DNA of 64,000 nucleotides from Mycolicibacterium rhodesiae JS60 (GTDB taxonomy: Bacteria > Actinomycetota > Actinomycetes > Mycobacteriales > Mycobacteriaceae): the NCBI GenBank assembly GCA_000230935.2, contig AGIQ01000004.1, forward strand, positions 186,001 to 250,000, written 5' to 3'. Positions 34,103 through 42,999 of this stretch are shown here, one piece after another. Numbering within the stretch: the first letter of the stretch is position 1; the number at the start of each line of letters is the position of its first letter. The notes under the pieces are model-generated. The model saw only the letters and a list, made by a program, of their open reading frames with translations. It ran no database searches and had not been told where the DNA came from. The position numbers were made by a program, and so were the translations under genes.

Positions 34103-34161
34103 ACGTGGCCGGCGTAGTAAACACATCGGCGATAAAAGATCGATCTAGCTGCTGAAACGGG

Positions 34162-34782
34162 TCAGGGCAGCAGGCCGCGGACACAGAAATCGTAGATATG
34201 CTCCGCGTCGATCGGGATGCCGTTGAGTTCGGCGCCCAGGCTGCGTAGCCGCATCGCGCCGAGGACCGCCTGCATGATGAGCGCGGCGGTGGTCTGGGAC
34301 TGCAGGTCGGACCGGAAGGTGCCCTCGCGTTTGCCGCGTTCGAGGATCTCGTCGATCAACTGATGCAGCGGCGAGAGCACCCGCGAGTACTCCTTGGGCA
34401 GGGTCTCGGCGAGGTGGTCGTTGTAATAGGTCAGGCCGCGGTTGATGCTGTCCTGTTTGGTGGTTTCGGCGGGCGTGCAGATCCGCTCGATCAGCAGGCG
34501 CATCGCCTCGGCGGCGGGCAGGCCGTCGGTCTCGTTGCACCATTGCTTGGTGGATTCGGCCATGATCTTGTCGATCAGCGCCAGCAGCAGCTCGTCTTTG
34601 GTGGTGAAGTGCTGGTAGAAGGACCGTAGCGAGGTCTTCGAGCGTTCGACGACCTCCAGCACGGTGAAGTCGGTGCGGCCGGTCTCGGCCAGAATCGACA
34701 GGGCCGACCGCATGAAGCGGCTCTCCCGGGAGTCCGGATCGGCGCTCGGCGCCTCGGGTGATCGTTGGTTGGCCTTGGCCAT
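34162..34782 (-). CDS. TetR-family regulator of the amidohydrolase/FadE/thioesterase genes
   Basis: 206 residues. The N-terminal HTH (SALSILAETGRTDFTVLEVVERSKTSLRSFYQHFTTKDELLLALID, about residues 26-72) is a standard TetR domain; the C-terminal ligand domain has LTYYNDHLAETLPKEYSRVLSPL. It sits between two genes sets and has the same 12-base operator core on both sides, so it likely represses its own gene, the amidohydrolase operon and the divergent thioesterase. The ligand is probably an acyl-CoA or catabolic intermediate of this pathway. Confidence 0.9.
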   Translation of the reverse strand: MAKANQRSPEAPSADPDSRESRFMRSALSILAETGRTDFTVLEVVERSKTSLRSFYQHFTTKDELLLALIDKIMAESTKQWCNETDGLPAAEAMRLLIERICTPAETTKQDSINRGLTYYNDHLAETLPKEYSRVLSPLHQLIDEILERGKREGTFRSDLQSQTTAALIMQAVLGAMRLRSLGAELNGIPIDAEHIYDFCVRGLLP

Positions 34783-34816
34783 CGGGTCAGCTTATCGGTC
34801 GGGTTACAGTGACGAG

Positions 34817-34828
34817 AATGACGTTACC
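34817..34828. promoter_or_regulatory. TetR operator, site 2 (between TetR and thioesterase)
   Basis: AATGACGTTACC is identical to the core of site 1. A further GTTAC lies at 34803-34807 just upstream. The site is between the divergent TetR (start 34782) and thioesterase (start 34859) genes. Confidence 0.65.
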
Positions 34829-34858
34829 GTCTTGGAACACGACGAGGTGAGGGAACAC

Positions 34859-35749
34859 ATGGCTTCGAATTCCGGGGACGCCGCCGAGAACCACTGGACG
34901 GTGCCGCGCCTGCTCGATCTGTTCGACGTCCGGGCCGACGGCCAGGATCGCTTCATCGCCCCGACCGGTATCGCCGACGCCGACGAACGGCAAGTCGTCG
35001 AGGGCACCCAGGTGCTCGCCCAGGTGATCGTCGCGGCGGCAAAGCGCTTCGAGGGCAAGTCGATTCGCTCGGTCCACAGTGTGTTCACCCGGGCGGTGCT
35101 GGTCGGTCCGCCGGTGGTGCTCGAGATCGATGTCGTCTCGGAAGGGCGCTCCACCGCGTCGGCGGTCATCACCGCCTCGCAGAACGACAAGCGCTGCATG
35201 ACGTTCACGGTGCTCGCCGATGTGCCCACTCCCGACGTGATCCGCCACCATCTGCCGCGCCCGCAGGTGGCCGGGCCGGATCAGGCCAATGTCTGCGAAA
35301 TGCCCATGACGGGACGGCAGGTCAAGCTCGTCGACGTCGTCGACATCAACAGCCCCGACGAGGTCGGCCCGCCCGAGGTCTACGCCTGGCTGCACTACGA
35401 GCCCATCCCCGCCCGCGACGACCTGGCCAAGGCTCTGATCGCCTACTTCACCGGGCATCTGGGGATCTCGACGACAATGCGCGCGCACGCAGGCATCGGC
35501 ACCGCGCAGTCGCACCTCACGGTGTCGACCGCGCCGATGACGGTCGCGGTGAGCTTCCACGAACCGGTCACATGGAGCGGTTGGCTGCTCTATACCCACG
35601 AGAGCACCCAGGTCGGTGCGGGCATGTCCTACATCCGCGGGGCGATCCACACCGAGGAAGGTGAGCTGATCGCGTCGTTCACCCAGGATGCGTTGATCCG
35701 CCCGCTGCGGGTCACCGACAACGCGATCGCCGCCGAAGCCCGGATCTAG
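34859..35749 (+). CDS. Acyl-CoA thioesterase II-like protein (double hotdog)
   Basis: 296 residues from ATG 34859 after GAGGTGAGGG. The N-terminal hotdog half has GTQVLAQVIVAAAKRFEGKSIRSVHSVFTRAVLVGPPVVLEIDVV; the second half has YFTGHLGISTTMRAHAG, LTVSTAPMTVAVSFHEPV and GMSYIRGAIHTEEGELIASFTQDALIR, the typical TesB-like ending. It probably hydrolyses an acyl-CoA made by the divergent FadE operon, restoring free CoA. A DUF427 gene follows after two bases. Confidence 0.8.
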   Translation: MASNSGDAAENHWTVPRLLDLFDVRADGQDRFIAPTGIADADERQVVEGTQVLAQVIVAAAKRFEGKSIRSVHSVFTRAVLVGPPVVLEIDVVSEGRSTASAVITASQNDKRCMTFTVLADVPTPDVIRHHLPRPQVAGPDQANVCEMPMTGRQVKLVDVVDINSPDEVGPPEVYAWLHYEPIPARDDLAKALIAYFTGHLGISTTMRAHAGIGTAQSHLTVSTAPMTVAVSFHEPVTWSGWLLYTHESTQVGAGMSYIRGAIHTEEGELIASFTQDALIRPLRVTDNAIAAEARI

Positions 35750-35751
35750 CG

Positions 35752-36414
35752 ATGAGCTTGGTCGCCGGCCGCGGCCCACTCGGTCCGGATCGGGCCGGCT
35801 GGTTCTGTCCGCCGGTGGCCGACCCGATCGTCTACGTCGAGCCGCATCCGCGCCGGGTGCAGGCGGTGCGCGACGGCCGCCCGGTCATCGACACCGAGAA
35901 CGCGCTAATGGTTCACCGGGCCGGTGCGCCGCTGAGTTATGTCTTCCCGGTAGGCGAAACAGCCGATCTGCCAACCGAACCCGAGGACGCCGCACCCGGG
36001 TATGTGCGGGTGCCGTGGGACGCCGTCGACAACTGGCTGGAGGAGGGGCGCACGCTGGTGCACTATCCGCCCAACCCCTACCACCGCGTCGACTGCCGGC
36101 CGACCCGGCGACGACTGCGTGTCGCGGTGGCGGGGGAGGTGGTGGTGGACACCGACGACACCGTGATCGTGTTCGAGACCGCCTTGGCGCCAAGGCTTTA
36201 CGTTGCGCACACGCACGTCCGTGCTGATCTGCTGCGCCGGACGGACACGTCGAGCTACTGCAATTACAAGGGGTATGCCACCTACTGGGCCGCCGGTGAC
36301 GTCGAGGACGTGGCGTGGAGCTACGACGACCCGTTACCCGAAACCCAGCCCATCAAAGGCTATTTCAGCTTCGATGCCGACCGTTGCGATGTGAGCGCCG
36401 AGCTCCCCGGCTAA
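35752..36414 (+). CDS. DUF427-domain protein (two repeats)
   Basis: 220 residues, start two bases after the thioesterase stop. Two DUF427-like units are visible: PHPRRVQAVRDGRPVIDTENALMVHRAGAPLSYVFP and PTRRRLRVAVAGEVVVDTDDTVIVFETALAPRLYV, the second followed by the family core SSYCNYKGYATYWAAGDVEDVAWSYDDP. The function of this family is not known; in mycobacteria it often accompanies acyl-CoA genes. Its stop overlaps the stop of the convergent metallopeptidase by four bases. Confidence 0.88.
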   Translation: MSLVAGRGPLGPDRAGWFCPPVADPIVYVEPHPRRVQAVRDGRPVIDTENALMVHRAGAPLSYVFPVGETADLPTEPEDAAPGYVRVPWDAVDNWLEEGRTLVHYPPNPYHRVDCRPTRRRLRVAVAGEVVVDTDDTVIVFETALAPRLYVAHTHVRADLLRRTDTSSYCNYKGYATYWAAGDVEDVAWSYDDPLPETQPIKGYFSFDADRCDVSAELPG

Positions 36415-37295
36415 CCCAGATCGCGGGCCTTGAACGTGTCGCACTGCTTGGGGTCACCGGTCTGGTAGCCGGTGGTGAACCATTTCTGGCGCTCGGCCGC
36501 TGACCCGTGGGTCCACACTTCGGGATTCACCCGTCCCGTCGCCTGCTTCTGAATCCGGTCGTCACCCACCGAGGCTGCCGCCGAAAGCGCATCGGCAATG
36601 TCCTTATCGGTCAGCGGCTTCAGATAGGTGACATCGGTGCCGGGCTGCTTGGTGATCGCGGCGTAGTGTGCCCACACCCCGGCGTAACAGTCGGCCTGCA
36701 ATTCGGTGCGCACGCCGCCCCCGCCGGCGCCCTGCGCGCCAGCGCCCTGCGCACGGCCGAGCACGCCGAGCAGGTCCTGCACGTGATGGCCGTACTCGTG
36801 GGCCACCACGTACTCCTGCGCCAATGGTCCACCGCTGGAACCGAATTGGTCCTTGAGCACTTGGAAGAAGTCGGTGTCGAAGTAGGCGGTCTGGTCGGCC
36901 GGGCAGTAGAACGGCCCCATGTCGCTGGACGCGGCCCCGCAGCCGGTGTTGACGTTGTTCTTGAACAGCATCATCTTCGGGCGGGTGTAGCCCTTGAGCA
37001 GGTTCTCCCACACGCCGTCGACGGAGTTGCCGGTGGCCACCACGCGGCACTCGACGTACTCGTTGGCGTCGGCACCGGTCCGGCACTTGCTCAGGTCATA
37101 ACCGGACTGCTCGGCACCGGGCGGCAGTGCAGGCTGCTGGCTGATCACCTGGCCCGGGTCGACACCGAGGAACACCGCCAGCAGCACCACAACCAGACCG
37201 CCAAGACCACCGCCGATCGCGATGCCGCGACCGCGGCCGCCGCCACCGGTCGAGGTGGTACTCGTGTCGATCTGCATGCCCTCGTTGAAGGTCAT
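36411..37295 (-). CDS. Membrane-anchored neutral zinc metallopeptidase (YpfJ family)
   Basis: 294 residues. A Gly-rich N-terminus is followed by one membrane segment (GGLGGLVVVLLAVFLGV, residues 29-45), then an extracytoplasmic domain. The zinc motif is AHEYGHHVQDLLG (HEYGH) with a downstream ELQADCYAGVWAH (third ligand region). It has the size and layout of the glycine-rich membrane protein Rv2575c of M. tuberculosis (from memory). Its substrate is unknown. Divergent from the carboxylesterase at 37367. Confidence 0.9.
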   Translation of the reverse strand: MTFNEGMQIDTSTTSTGGGGRGRGIAIGGGLGGLVVVLLAVFLGVDPGQVISQQPALPPGAEQSGYDLSKCRTGADANEYVECRVVATGNSVDGVWENLLKGYTRPKMMLFKNNVNTGCGAASSDMGPFYCPADQTAYFDTDFFQVLKDQFGSSGGPLAQEYVVAHEYGHHVQDLLGVLGRAQGAGAQGAGGGGVRTELQADCYAGVWAHYAAITKQPGTDVTYLKPLTDKDIADALSAAASVGDDRIQKQATGRVNPEVWTHGSAAERQKWFTTGYQTGDPKQCDTFKARDLG

Positions 37296-37366
37296 CGTGG
37301 CTCCTCGAGATCGACACCCCAGGCAGACATCCCGCCCCGTTCACTTTGCCACACTACGATTTAGCC

Positions 37367-38881
37367 GTGACCGTCGTCGCGGATCCGTCGACCGTGGTGT
37401 ACACATCCACTGGTGCCGTGCGCGGCGCCACCGAGCACGGTGTGCGGGTCTGGCGCGGCATTCCTTACGCCGAACAACCCGTCGGGGAGCGTCGGTTCCT
37501 GGCGCCCGCCCCGGCGCGGCCGTGGGCGGGGGTGCGTGACGCCATCGAGTACGGACCGGTCCCGCCGCAGGGCCGCTCCTTCGTCGGTGGCGGACGTGAC
37601 GACCCGAAAATCCGCGATGAAGCCTGCCTGACGCTCACGGTGTGGGCCCCCAGCCCCAACCCCGAGTCGCTGCGCTCCTGCCCGCCGGCCACAACGACCC
37701 CGTTGCCCGTCATGGTCTGGATCCCCGGCGGCGCCTTCGTCTACGGCGCCGGGCAGTTGCAGCTCTACAACGGCTCGCGGCTGGCCGCCAACGGCCACGT
37801 CGTGGTCGTCAACGTCACCTACCGCCTCGGGGTGTTCGGCGGATTCGAGCTCGGTGATCTCGGCGCCGGATTCGCCGACAACCTATGCCTGCGTGACCAG
37901 ATCGCCGCGTTGCGCTGGGTGCAGGACAACATCGCCGCGTTCGGCGGAGACCCACAGCGCGTCACCATCTTCGGGGAATCGGCCGGGGCCACGTCGGTGC
38001 TGGCGCTGCTGGCCAGCCCGGCCGGTGAGGGATTGTTCGCCCGCGCGATCGCCCAGAGCCCGGCGCTGCCGCTGATCGCCGACCGCACCACCCGGGCCCG
38101 CCGCGCACACGAATTCGTCGATGTCGTCGGCTCCGATCCCGCTGCCTTTCCGGTTCTGCCGCAGCGGGTGCTGCGCCGCGCGGCAGGCGAGATCCAGCGC
38201 CGCAGCGTCGCGACCAGTCCGACGCTGGCCTACGGGCTCACCTACGGGGTGGACCTGTTGCCGCGGCACCCGATCGAGGCGGCGCGGGCCGGTGAGGTCA
38301 ACCCCGTCCCGCTGATCGTCGGCACCAACAGCCACGAGGCGTCGATGTTCGCCTGGTCCAAACCGCCGATGCTGCCGACCACGCGCGAAAGCATCGACGC
38401 CTACTTCTACCGGGTGGCGCCCGATGCCCAGGACCGGGTGCTCGCCGGCTACCCCGACTACCCACGCCGGCGAGCCCAGATCGCCGTCGGCTCCGATGTG
38501 ATGTTCGGGGCGCCCACGTGGGCGTTCGCCGACGCCTACAGCGCGCACGCGACCACCCACGTCTACCGGTTCGACCACACCACCTGGACCCTGCGGATGC
38601 TCGGGCTCGGCGCCACGCACGGCAGCGAGATCGTGCACATCCAGCACAGCTACGGCTCGTATCTGGGCCGCAAGCTGCACCCGCTGGGCCGTCGCGTGCA
38701 GCCCGCGGTGGGCCGCCGGATGCAGCGCACCTGGCTGAATTTCGCCACCCACGGCGCACTGGACAACTGGCCGCGTTACGACACCGCGCGCAGGCCGACC
38801 CGCGTCATCCGGTCGGCCCGCGACGTCTCGATCGACGACCCCGACGAGCAGCGCCGCCAGGCGTGGGCCGGGCTCTACTAG
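37367..38881 (+). CDS. Type B carboxylesterase (alpha/beta hydrolase)
   Basis: 504 residues from GTG 37367. A TACGAT -10-like hexamer at 37355-37360 puts the transcription start at this codon, so it may be leaderless. Signatures: RGIPYAEQPVGERRF, IPGGAFVYGAGQLQLYNG (oxyanion hole), nucleophile FGESAGATSV, the acidic residue in VGTNSHEAS and the histidine in GATHGSEIVHI. There is no signal peptide, so it is probably cytoplasmic. It hydrolyses carboxyl esters; the natural substrate is unknown. Confidence 0.9.
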   Translation: MTVVADPSTVVYTSTGAVRGATEHGVRVWRGIPYAEQPVGERRFLAPAPARPWAGVRDAIEYGPVPPQGRSFVGGGRDDPKIRDEACLTLTVWAPSPNPESLRSCPPATTTPLPVMVWIPGGAFVYGAGQLQLYNGSRLAANGHVVVVNVTYRLGVFGGFELGDLGAGFADNLCLRDQIAALRWVQDNIAAFGGDPQRVTIFGESAGATSVLALLASPAGEGLFARAIAQSPALPLIADRTTRARRAHEFVDVVGSDPAAFPVLPQRVLRRAAGEIQRRSVATSPTLAYGLTYGVDLLPRHPIEAARAGEVNPVPLIVGTNSHEASMFAWSKPPMLPTTRESIDAYFYRVAPDAQDRVLAGYPDYPRRRAQIAVGSDVMFGAPTWAFADAYSAHATTHVYRFDHTTWTLRMLGLGATHGSEIVHIQHSYGSYLGRKLHPLGRRVQPAVGRRMQRTWLNFATHGALDNWPRYDTARRPTRVIRSARDVSIDDPDEQRRQAWAGLY

Positions 38882-39379
38882 TCAGGTGTAGTGCTTGTCG
38901 GTGTAGCGCTTCAGGTTGGCGAGGAACCACTTGAACGACAGGTTCATCACCGGCCCGCCGAGAACCAGTCCCCACCGGGCCGGCCCGTTGGCCTTCTGCG
39001 CCAGCGTCCACGTCAGCCGGCAGCCGCCGGGCGTCTCCACCACGGCGTACTCCTCGGCGAATGCGGCCACTACCTTGCTCGAGCAGGTGTTGAACCGAAA
39101 GGCCATGTAGGTGAACGGCTCCCAGGCCAGGAATTCCTCGTCGCCGACCAGCCCGCCGAGCATGTCGACGGTTCGGGTGGTGCCGACACCGTAGGGTTTG
39201 GGGCTGGTCCAGGTGACCTTGGTGATGACCTTCGCCCACTGCGGCCAGGACCCGGCGTCGGCGAGGACGTCGAACAGCTGCTCGGGCGTGATGGCCAGGT
39301 CGACGCTGTTGGAGAACCGGAACGGCGCGCTGCGGATCCAGTTCAGGTCAACGCGCTCGCAGGGATACATCGTGGTCAT
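38882..39379 (-). CDS. SRPBCC-superfamily protein (polyketide cyclase/START-like)
   Basis: 165 residues. The helix-grip opening FSNSVDLAITPEQLFDVLADAGSWPQWAKVI and GVGTTRTVDMLGGLVGDEEFLAWEPF are typical of SRPBCC proteins that bind a hydrophobic ligand. ATG 39379 and ATG 39370 are both possible starts. The stop directly abuts that of the convergent carboxylesterase. No specific function can be given. Confidence 0.8.
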   Translation of the reverse strand: MTTMYPCERVDLNWIRSAPFRFSNSVDLAITPEQLFDVLADAGSWPQWAKVITKVTWTSPKPYGVGTTRTVDMLGGLVGDEEFLAWEPFTYMAFRFNTCSSKVVAAFAEEYAVVETPGGCRLTWTLAQKANGPARWGLVLGGPVMNLSFKWFLANLKRYTDKHYT

Positions 39380-39493
39380 CGGGGCTACCTCCGTCGGGGA
39401 CCATACACCGACGTGGCGAATGTCTCGTCGGGTCTACCTCATAGACTGATCCCTCGATTTCATGCATCCGTTTCTCGAATTCAGGAGTTTCCA

Positions 39494-41272
39494 GTGCTGC
39501 GCAGTCACGCCGCCGGTTCGTTGCGGGCCTCCGACGCCGGACGGACGGTCACGCTGGCCGGCTGGGTATCGACCCGGCGGGACCACGGCGGCGTCATCTT
39601 CATCGATCTGCGCGACTCGTCCGGCGTTGCTCAGGTGGTGTTCCACGATGCCGACGTGCTGGCCCAGGCACACCGGCTGCGCGCCGAGTTCTGCGTCGCC
39701 GTCGAAGGCGTGGTCGGCGTGCGCCCCGAGGGCAACGCCAACGCCGAGATCCCGACCGGCGAGATCGAAGTCAACGCGGCGTCGCTGACGGTGCTGGGGG
39801 AGAGCGCCCCGCTACCGTTCCAGCTCGACGAGCAGGCCGGCGAGGAAGCCCGGCTCAAGCACCGCTATCTCGATCTGCGCCGTCCGGGTGGCCCCGGTGA
39901 CGCAATCCGGTTGCGCTCCAAGGTCAATGCGGCCGCGCGCTCGGTGCTGGCCGGGCACGACTTCGTCGAGATCGAAACCCCGACGCTGACCCGGTCGACG
40001 CCGGAGGGTGCGCGCGACTTCCTGGTCCCGGCCCGGCTGCAGCCCGGCTCGTTCTACGCGCTGCCGCAGAGCCCGCAGCTGTTCAAGCAGCTGCTGATGG
40101 TGGCGGGCATGGAGCGCTACTACCAGATCGCGCGCTGCTACCGCGACGAGGATTTCCGTGCCGACCGCCAGCCGGAGTTCACCCAGCTGGACATGGAGAT
40201 GAGCTTCGTCGAGGCCGACGACGTCATCGCGGTCTCCGAAGAAGTGCTGCGGGCGGTGTGGTCCACGATCGGCTACGACCTGCCGACCCCGATCCCGCGG
40301 ATGTGTTACGACGAGGCGCTGGGCCGATTCGGTACTGACAAGCCCGATCTGCGGTTCGCCGTCGAACTCGTCGAGTGCACCGAGTACTTCAAGGACACGC
40401 CGTTCCGGGTGTTCCAGGCGCCATACGTGGGTGCCGTGGTCATGGCCGGCGGTGCGTCGCAGCCGCGCCGGACGCTGGACGGCTGGCAGGAGTTCGCCAA
40501 ACAGCGTGGGCACAAGGGCCTCGCGTACGTGCTCGTCGGCGAGGACGGCGAGCTGAGCGGCCCGGTCGCCAAGAACCTCTCCGACACCGAACGCGCCGGG
40601 TTGGCCGCCCACGTCGGGGCCGCGCCCGGGGACTGCGTGTTCTTCGCGGCCGGTACCCCCAAGGGGGCCCGTGCCCTGCTCGGGGCGACGCGCATCGAGA
40701 TCGCCAAGCGCCTGGACCTCATCGATCCGAACGCGTGGGCTTTCACCTGGATCGTGAAATGGCCGCTGTTCGAGCCGGCCGACGAGGCGACGGCAGCCGG
40801 CGACGTCGCGGTTGGCTCGGGCAACTGGACCGCGGTGCACCACGCGTTCACCTCCCCGATGCCGGAGTCGGAGGCCACCTTCGACACCGATCCGGGGTCG
40901 GCGCTGGCCAACGCCTACGACATCGTCTGCAACGGCAACGAGATCGGCGGCGGGTCGATCCGTATTCACCGCCGCGACGTGCAGGAGCGGGTGTTCGCGA
41001 TGATGGGCATCGGCGAAGATGAAGCCCGGGACAAGTTCGGATTCCTGTTGGACGCCTTCACCTTTGGTGCGCCGCCGCACGGCGGCATCGCGTTCGGCTG
41101 GGACCGGATCGTCGCGCTGCTGGCCGGGGTCGACTCGATCCGCGAGGTGATCGCGTTCCCCAAGTCCGGCGGTGGCATCGACCCGCTGACCGATGCGCCC
41201 GCCCCGATCACGCCGCAGCAGCGCAAGGAATCCGGAATAGATTTCAAGCCGGAGAAGCTGGACAAGCCATGA
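39494..41272 (+). CDS. aspS: Aspartyl-tRNA synthetase
   Basis: 592 residues from GTG 39494 with AGGAG and a 6-base gap. The N-terminal OB-fold anticodon domain (TVTLAGWVSTRRDHGGVIFIDLRDSSG) is followed by class II motif 1, motif 2 (YYQIARCYRDEDFRADRQPEFTQLDMEMSF), the bacterial GAD insertion and motif 3 (GIAFGWDRIVALLAG). The length is that of bacterial-type AspRS. From general knowledge of actinobacteria lacking AsnRS, it may also charge tRNA-Asn; this cannot be seen here. A Ddn-like gene overlaps its stop (ATGA). Confidence 0.97.
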   Translation: MLRSHAAGSLRASDAGRTVTLAGWVSTRRDHGGVIFIDLRDSSGVAQVVFHDADVLAQAHRLRAEFCVAVEGVVGVRPEGNANAEIPTGEIEVNAASLTVLGESAPLPFQLDEQAGEEARLKHRYLDLRRPGGPGDAIRLRSKVNAAARSVLAGHDFVEIETPTLTRSTPEGARDFLVPARLQPGSFYALPQSPQLFKQLLMVAGMERYYQIARCYRDEDFRADRQPEFTQLDMEMSFVEADDVIAVSEEVLRAVWSTIGYDLPTPIPRMCYDEALGRFGTDKPDLRFAVELVECTEYFKDTPFRVFQAPYVGAVVMAGGASQPRRTLDGWQEFAKQRGHKGLAYVLVGEDGELSGPVAKNLSDTERAGLAAHVGAAPGDCVFFAAGTPKGARALLGATRIEIAKRLDLIDPNAWAFTWIVKWPLFEPADEATAAGDVAVGSGNWTAVHHAFTSPMPESEATFDTDPGSALANAYDIVCNGNEIGGGSIRIHRRDVQERVFAMMGIGEDEARDKFGFLLDAFTFGAPPHGGIAFGWDRIVALLAGVDSIREVIAFPKSGGGIDPLTDAPAPITPQQRKESGIDFKPEKLDKP

Positions 41273-41700
41273 CAGACACCCCTGACTTTGCGTCGCTGAA
41301 CGAATTCAACAAGAACATCGTCGAGGAGTTCCGGGCCAACGCCGGCGTTGTGGGCGGGCCGTTCGAGGGTCGCCCACTGTTGCTGCTGCACACCACCGGC
41401 GCGAAATCGGGTCAGCCGCGGCTGGCCCCGCTGGCGTATTTCAACGTCGACGGCAAGCTGATCATCATCGGCTCGAAGGCCGGCGCGGACACCAACCCGG
41501 ACTGGGTGCACAACCTGCGGGCCAATCCGGCGGCGCACATCGAGATCGGTACGGATGCCTATGACGTGGTGGCCCGCGAGTTCTCCCGCGACGAACGTGA
41601 CGCGGCGTACCCGAAGGTCGTGGCGGAAGCTCCCGGATTCGGCGAGTACCAGGCCAAGACCAGCCGGGTCATCCCGCTGTTCGAACTGACCCGGGTCTGA
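41269..41700 (+). CDS. Deazaflavin (F420)-dependent nitroreductase-family protein (Ddn-like)
   Basis: 143 residues: FNKNIVEEFRANAGVVGGPFEGRPLLLLHTTGAKSGQPRLAPLAYF, IIIGSKAGADTNPDWVHNLRANPAAHIEIG. This is the Ddn/FDOR-A split-barrel pattern, in which the GAKSG and SKAG loops contact F420. Such enzymes reduce quinones or other acceptors with F420H2. It is coupled to aspS by an ATGA overlap, though no functional link is evident. Confidence 0.88.
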   Translation: MTDTPDFASLNEFNKNIVEEFRANAGVVGGPFEGRPLLLLHTTGAKSGQPRLAPLAYFNVDGKLIIIGSKAGADTNPDWVHNLRANPAAHIEIGTDAYDVVAREFSRDERDAAYPKVVAEAPGFGEYQAKTSRVIPLFELTRV

Positions 41701-41717
41701 CGCTTGGCCGCCATGAT

Positions 41718-42914
41718 CTACAGCCGTTCGATGATCGTGGCGTTGGCCATGCCGCCGGCCTCACACATCGTCTGCAGGCCGTAGCGTCCGCCACGCTGTT
41801 CCAACGCGTTCACCAACGTCGTCATGATCCGGGCGCCGCTGGCACCCAGCGGATGACCGATCGCGATCGCGCCGCCATTGACGTTCGTCCTCGAAAGGAT
41901 GGCGTCAGGTCGTCCGCCAATGTCCCTGGCCCAGCTCAACACCACGGGCGCGAACGCCTCGTTCACCTCGAACAGATCGATATCGGCCACCGTCAGACCG
42001 GCCCGGGCCAGCACCTTCTCGGTCGCGGGTATGACACCGGTCAGCATGTAGAGCGGATCGGAGCCCACCACGGTGGTGGTGTGGATGCGCGCCAGCGGCT
42101 TCCAGCCGTGCTTGCGCGCGACCTCGGACGTGGTGATCAGCACCGCGGCGCTGCCATCAGACAGCGGCGAGGAGTTACCCGGCGTGATCTCCCAGTTGAT
42201 CTGCGGGAAGCGCTGCGCGTAGGCCTCGTTGTAGAACGCGGGCCGCAGGCCGGCCAGCGTCTCCACGGTGGTGCCGGGGCGGATGATCTCGTCGTACTGC
42301 AGGCCCGCCAGCGGCGCCAGCTCCTTGTCGAACAGCCCGTCCTTGGTGGCCTGTGCCGCCTTCTCGTGGCTGCCTGCGGAGAACTCGTCGAGCTCGGTGC
42401 GCGACAGTCCCCAACGTGCGGCGATCAGCTCAGCGCTGATGCCCTGCGGCACCAGACCCTCGGAGTAGCGCTCGGCGAAGCGGGTGCCGAACGGGTCGCT
42501 GCCCGGCAGCACCGACGAACCCATCGGTACCCGGCTCATCGACTCCACACCCGCGGCGATCGCCACGTCGTAGGCGCCGGCGATGACACCCTGGGCGGCG
42601 AATGAGATCGCCTGCTGGCTCGAACCGCACTGGCGATCGACCGTGGTGCCGGGAACCGACTCGGGGAAGCCCGCGCCTAGAAGCGCGTTGCGGGCGATGT
42701 TGACCGCCTGGTCGCCGACTTGCGTGACCGCGCCGGCGATGACGTCGTCGACCTCAGCGGGGTCGACGCCCGTGCGTGCCACCAGCTCGGACAGGCTGTG
42801 GGCCAGTAGATCGGCGGGCAGCACTGAATGCAAAGCACCGCCGGGCTTGCCCTTGCCGATCGGTGTACGGACCGCTCCGACGATGACGGCGTCACGTCCT
42901 GCGTAACCGGCCAT
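41718..42914 (-). CDS. Acetyl-CoA acetyltransferase / thiolase (FadA type)
   Basis: 398 residues. All thiolase motifs are present: nucleophile DRQCGSSQQA, NEAFAPVVLSWARDIG, NVNGGAIAIGHPLGASGARI and the final CEAGGMANA with the second catalytic cysteine. It cleaves or condenses acyl-CoAs at the last step of beta-oxidation. It is divergent from an HxlR regulator, with a palindrome in its promoter region, suggesting control by that regulator. Start ATG has AGGAGG upstream. Confidence 0.93.
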   Translation of the reverse strand: MAGYAGRDAVIVGAVRTPIGKGKPGGALHSVLPADLLAHSLSELVARTGVDPAEVDDVIAGAVTQVGDQAVNIARNALLGAGFPESVPGTTVDRQCGSSQQAISFAAQGVIAGAYDVAIAAGVESMSRVPMGSSVLPGSDPFGTRFAERYSEGLVPQGISAELIAARWGLSRTELDEFSAGSHEKAAQATKDGLFDKELAPLAGLQYDEIIRPGTTVETLAGLRPAFYNEAYAQRFPQINWEITPGNSSPLSDGSAAVLITTSEVARKHGWKPLARIHTTTVVGSDPLYMLTGVIPATEKVLARAGLTVADIDLFEVNEAFAPVVLSWARDIGGRPDAILSRTNVNGGAIAIGHPLGASGARIMTTLVNALEQRGGRYGLQTMCEAGGMANATIIERL

Positions 42915-42935
42915 TGCGTCCTCCTGAACTCGTCT

Positions 42936-42959
42936 CTGAGTATTGCTTTCTATACTCAG
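42936..42959. promoter_or_regulatory. Inverted repeat between thiolase and HxlR genes, likely operator
   Basis: CTGAGTAT (42936-42943) and ATACTCAG (42952-42959) are perfect 8-bp arms with an 8-base spacer. It lies just upstream of the thiolase start and 40 bases from the HxlR start. A second weaker pair, CTATA/TATAG, follows. This is probably the HxlR binding site. Confidence 0.65.
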
Positions 42960-42999
42960 CTATAACACCTGGGTATAGTGAAAACAACTCAGAGAGAAA

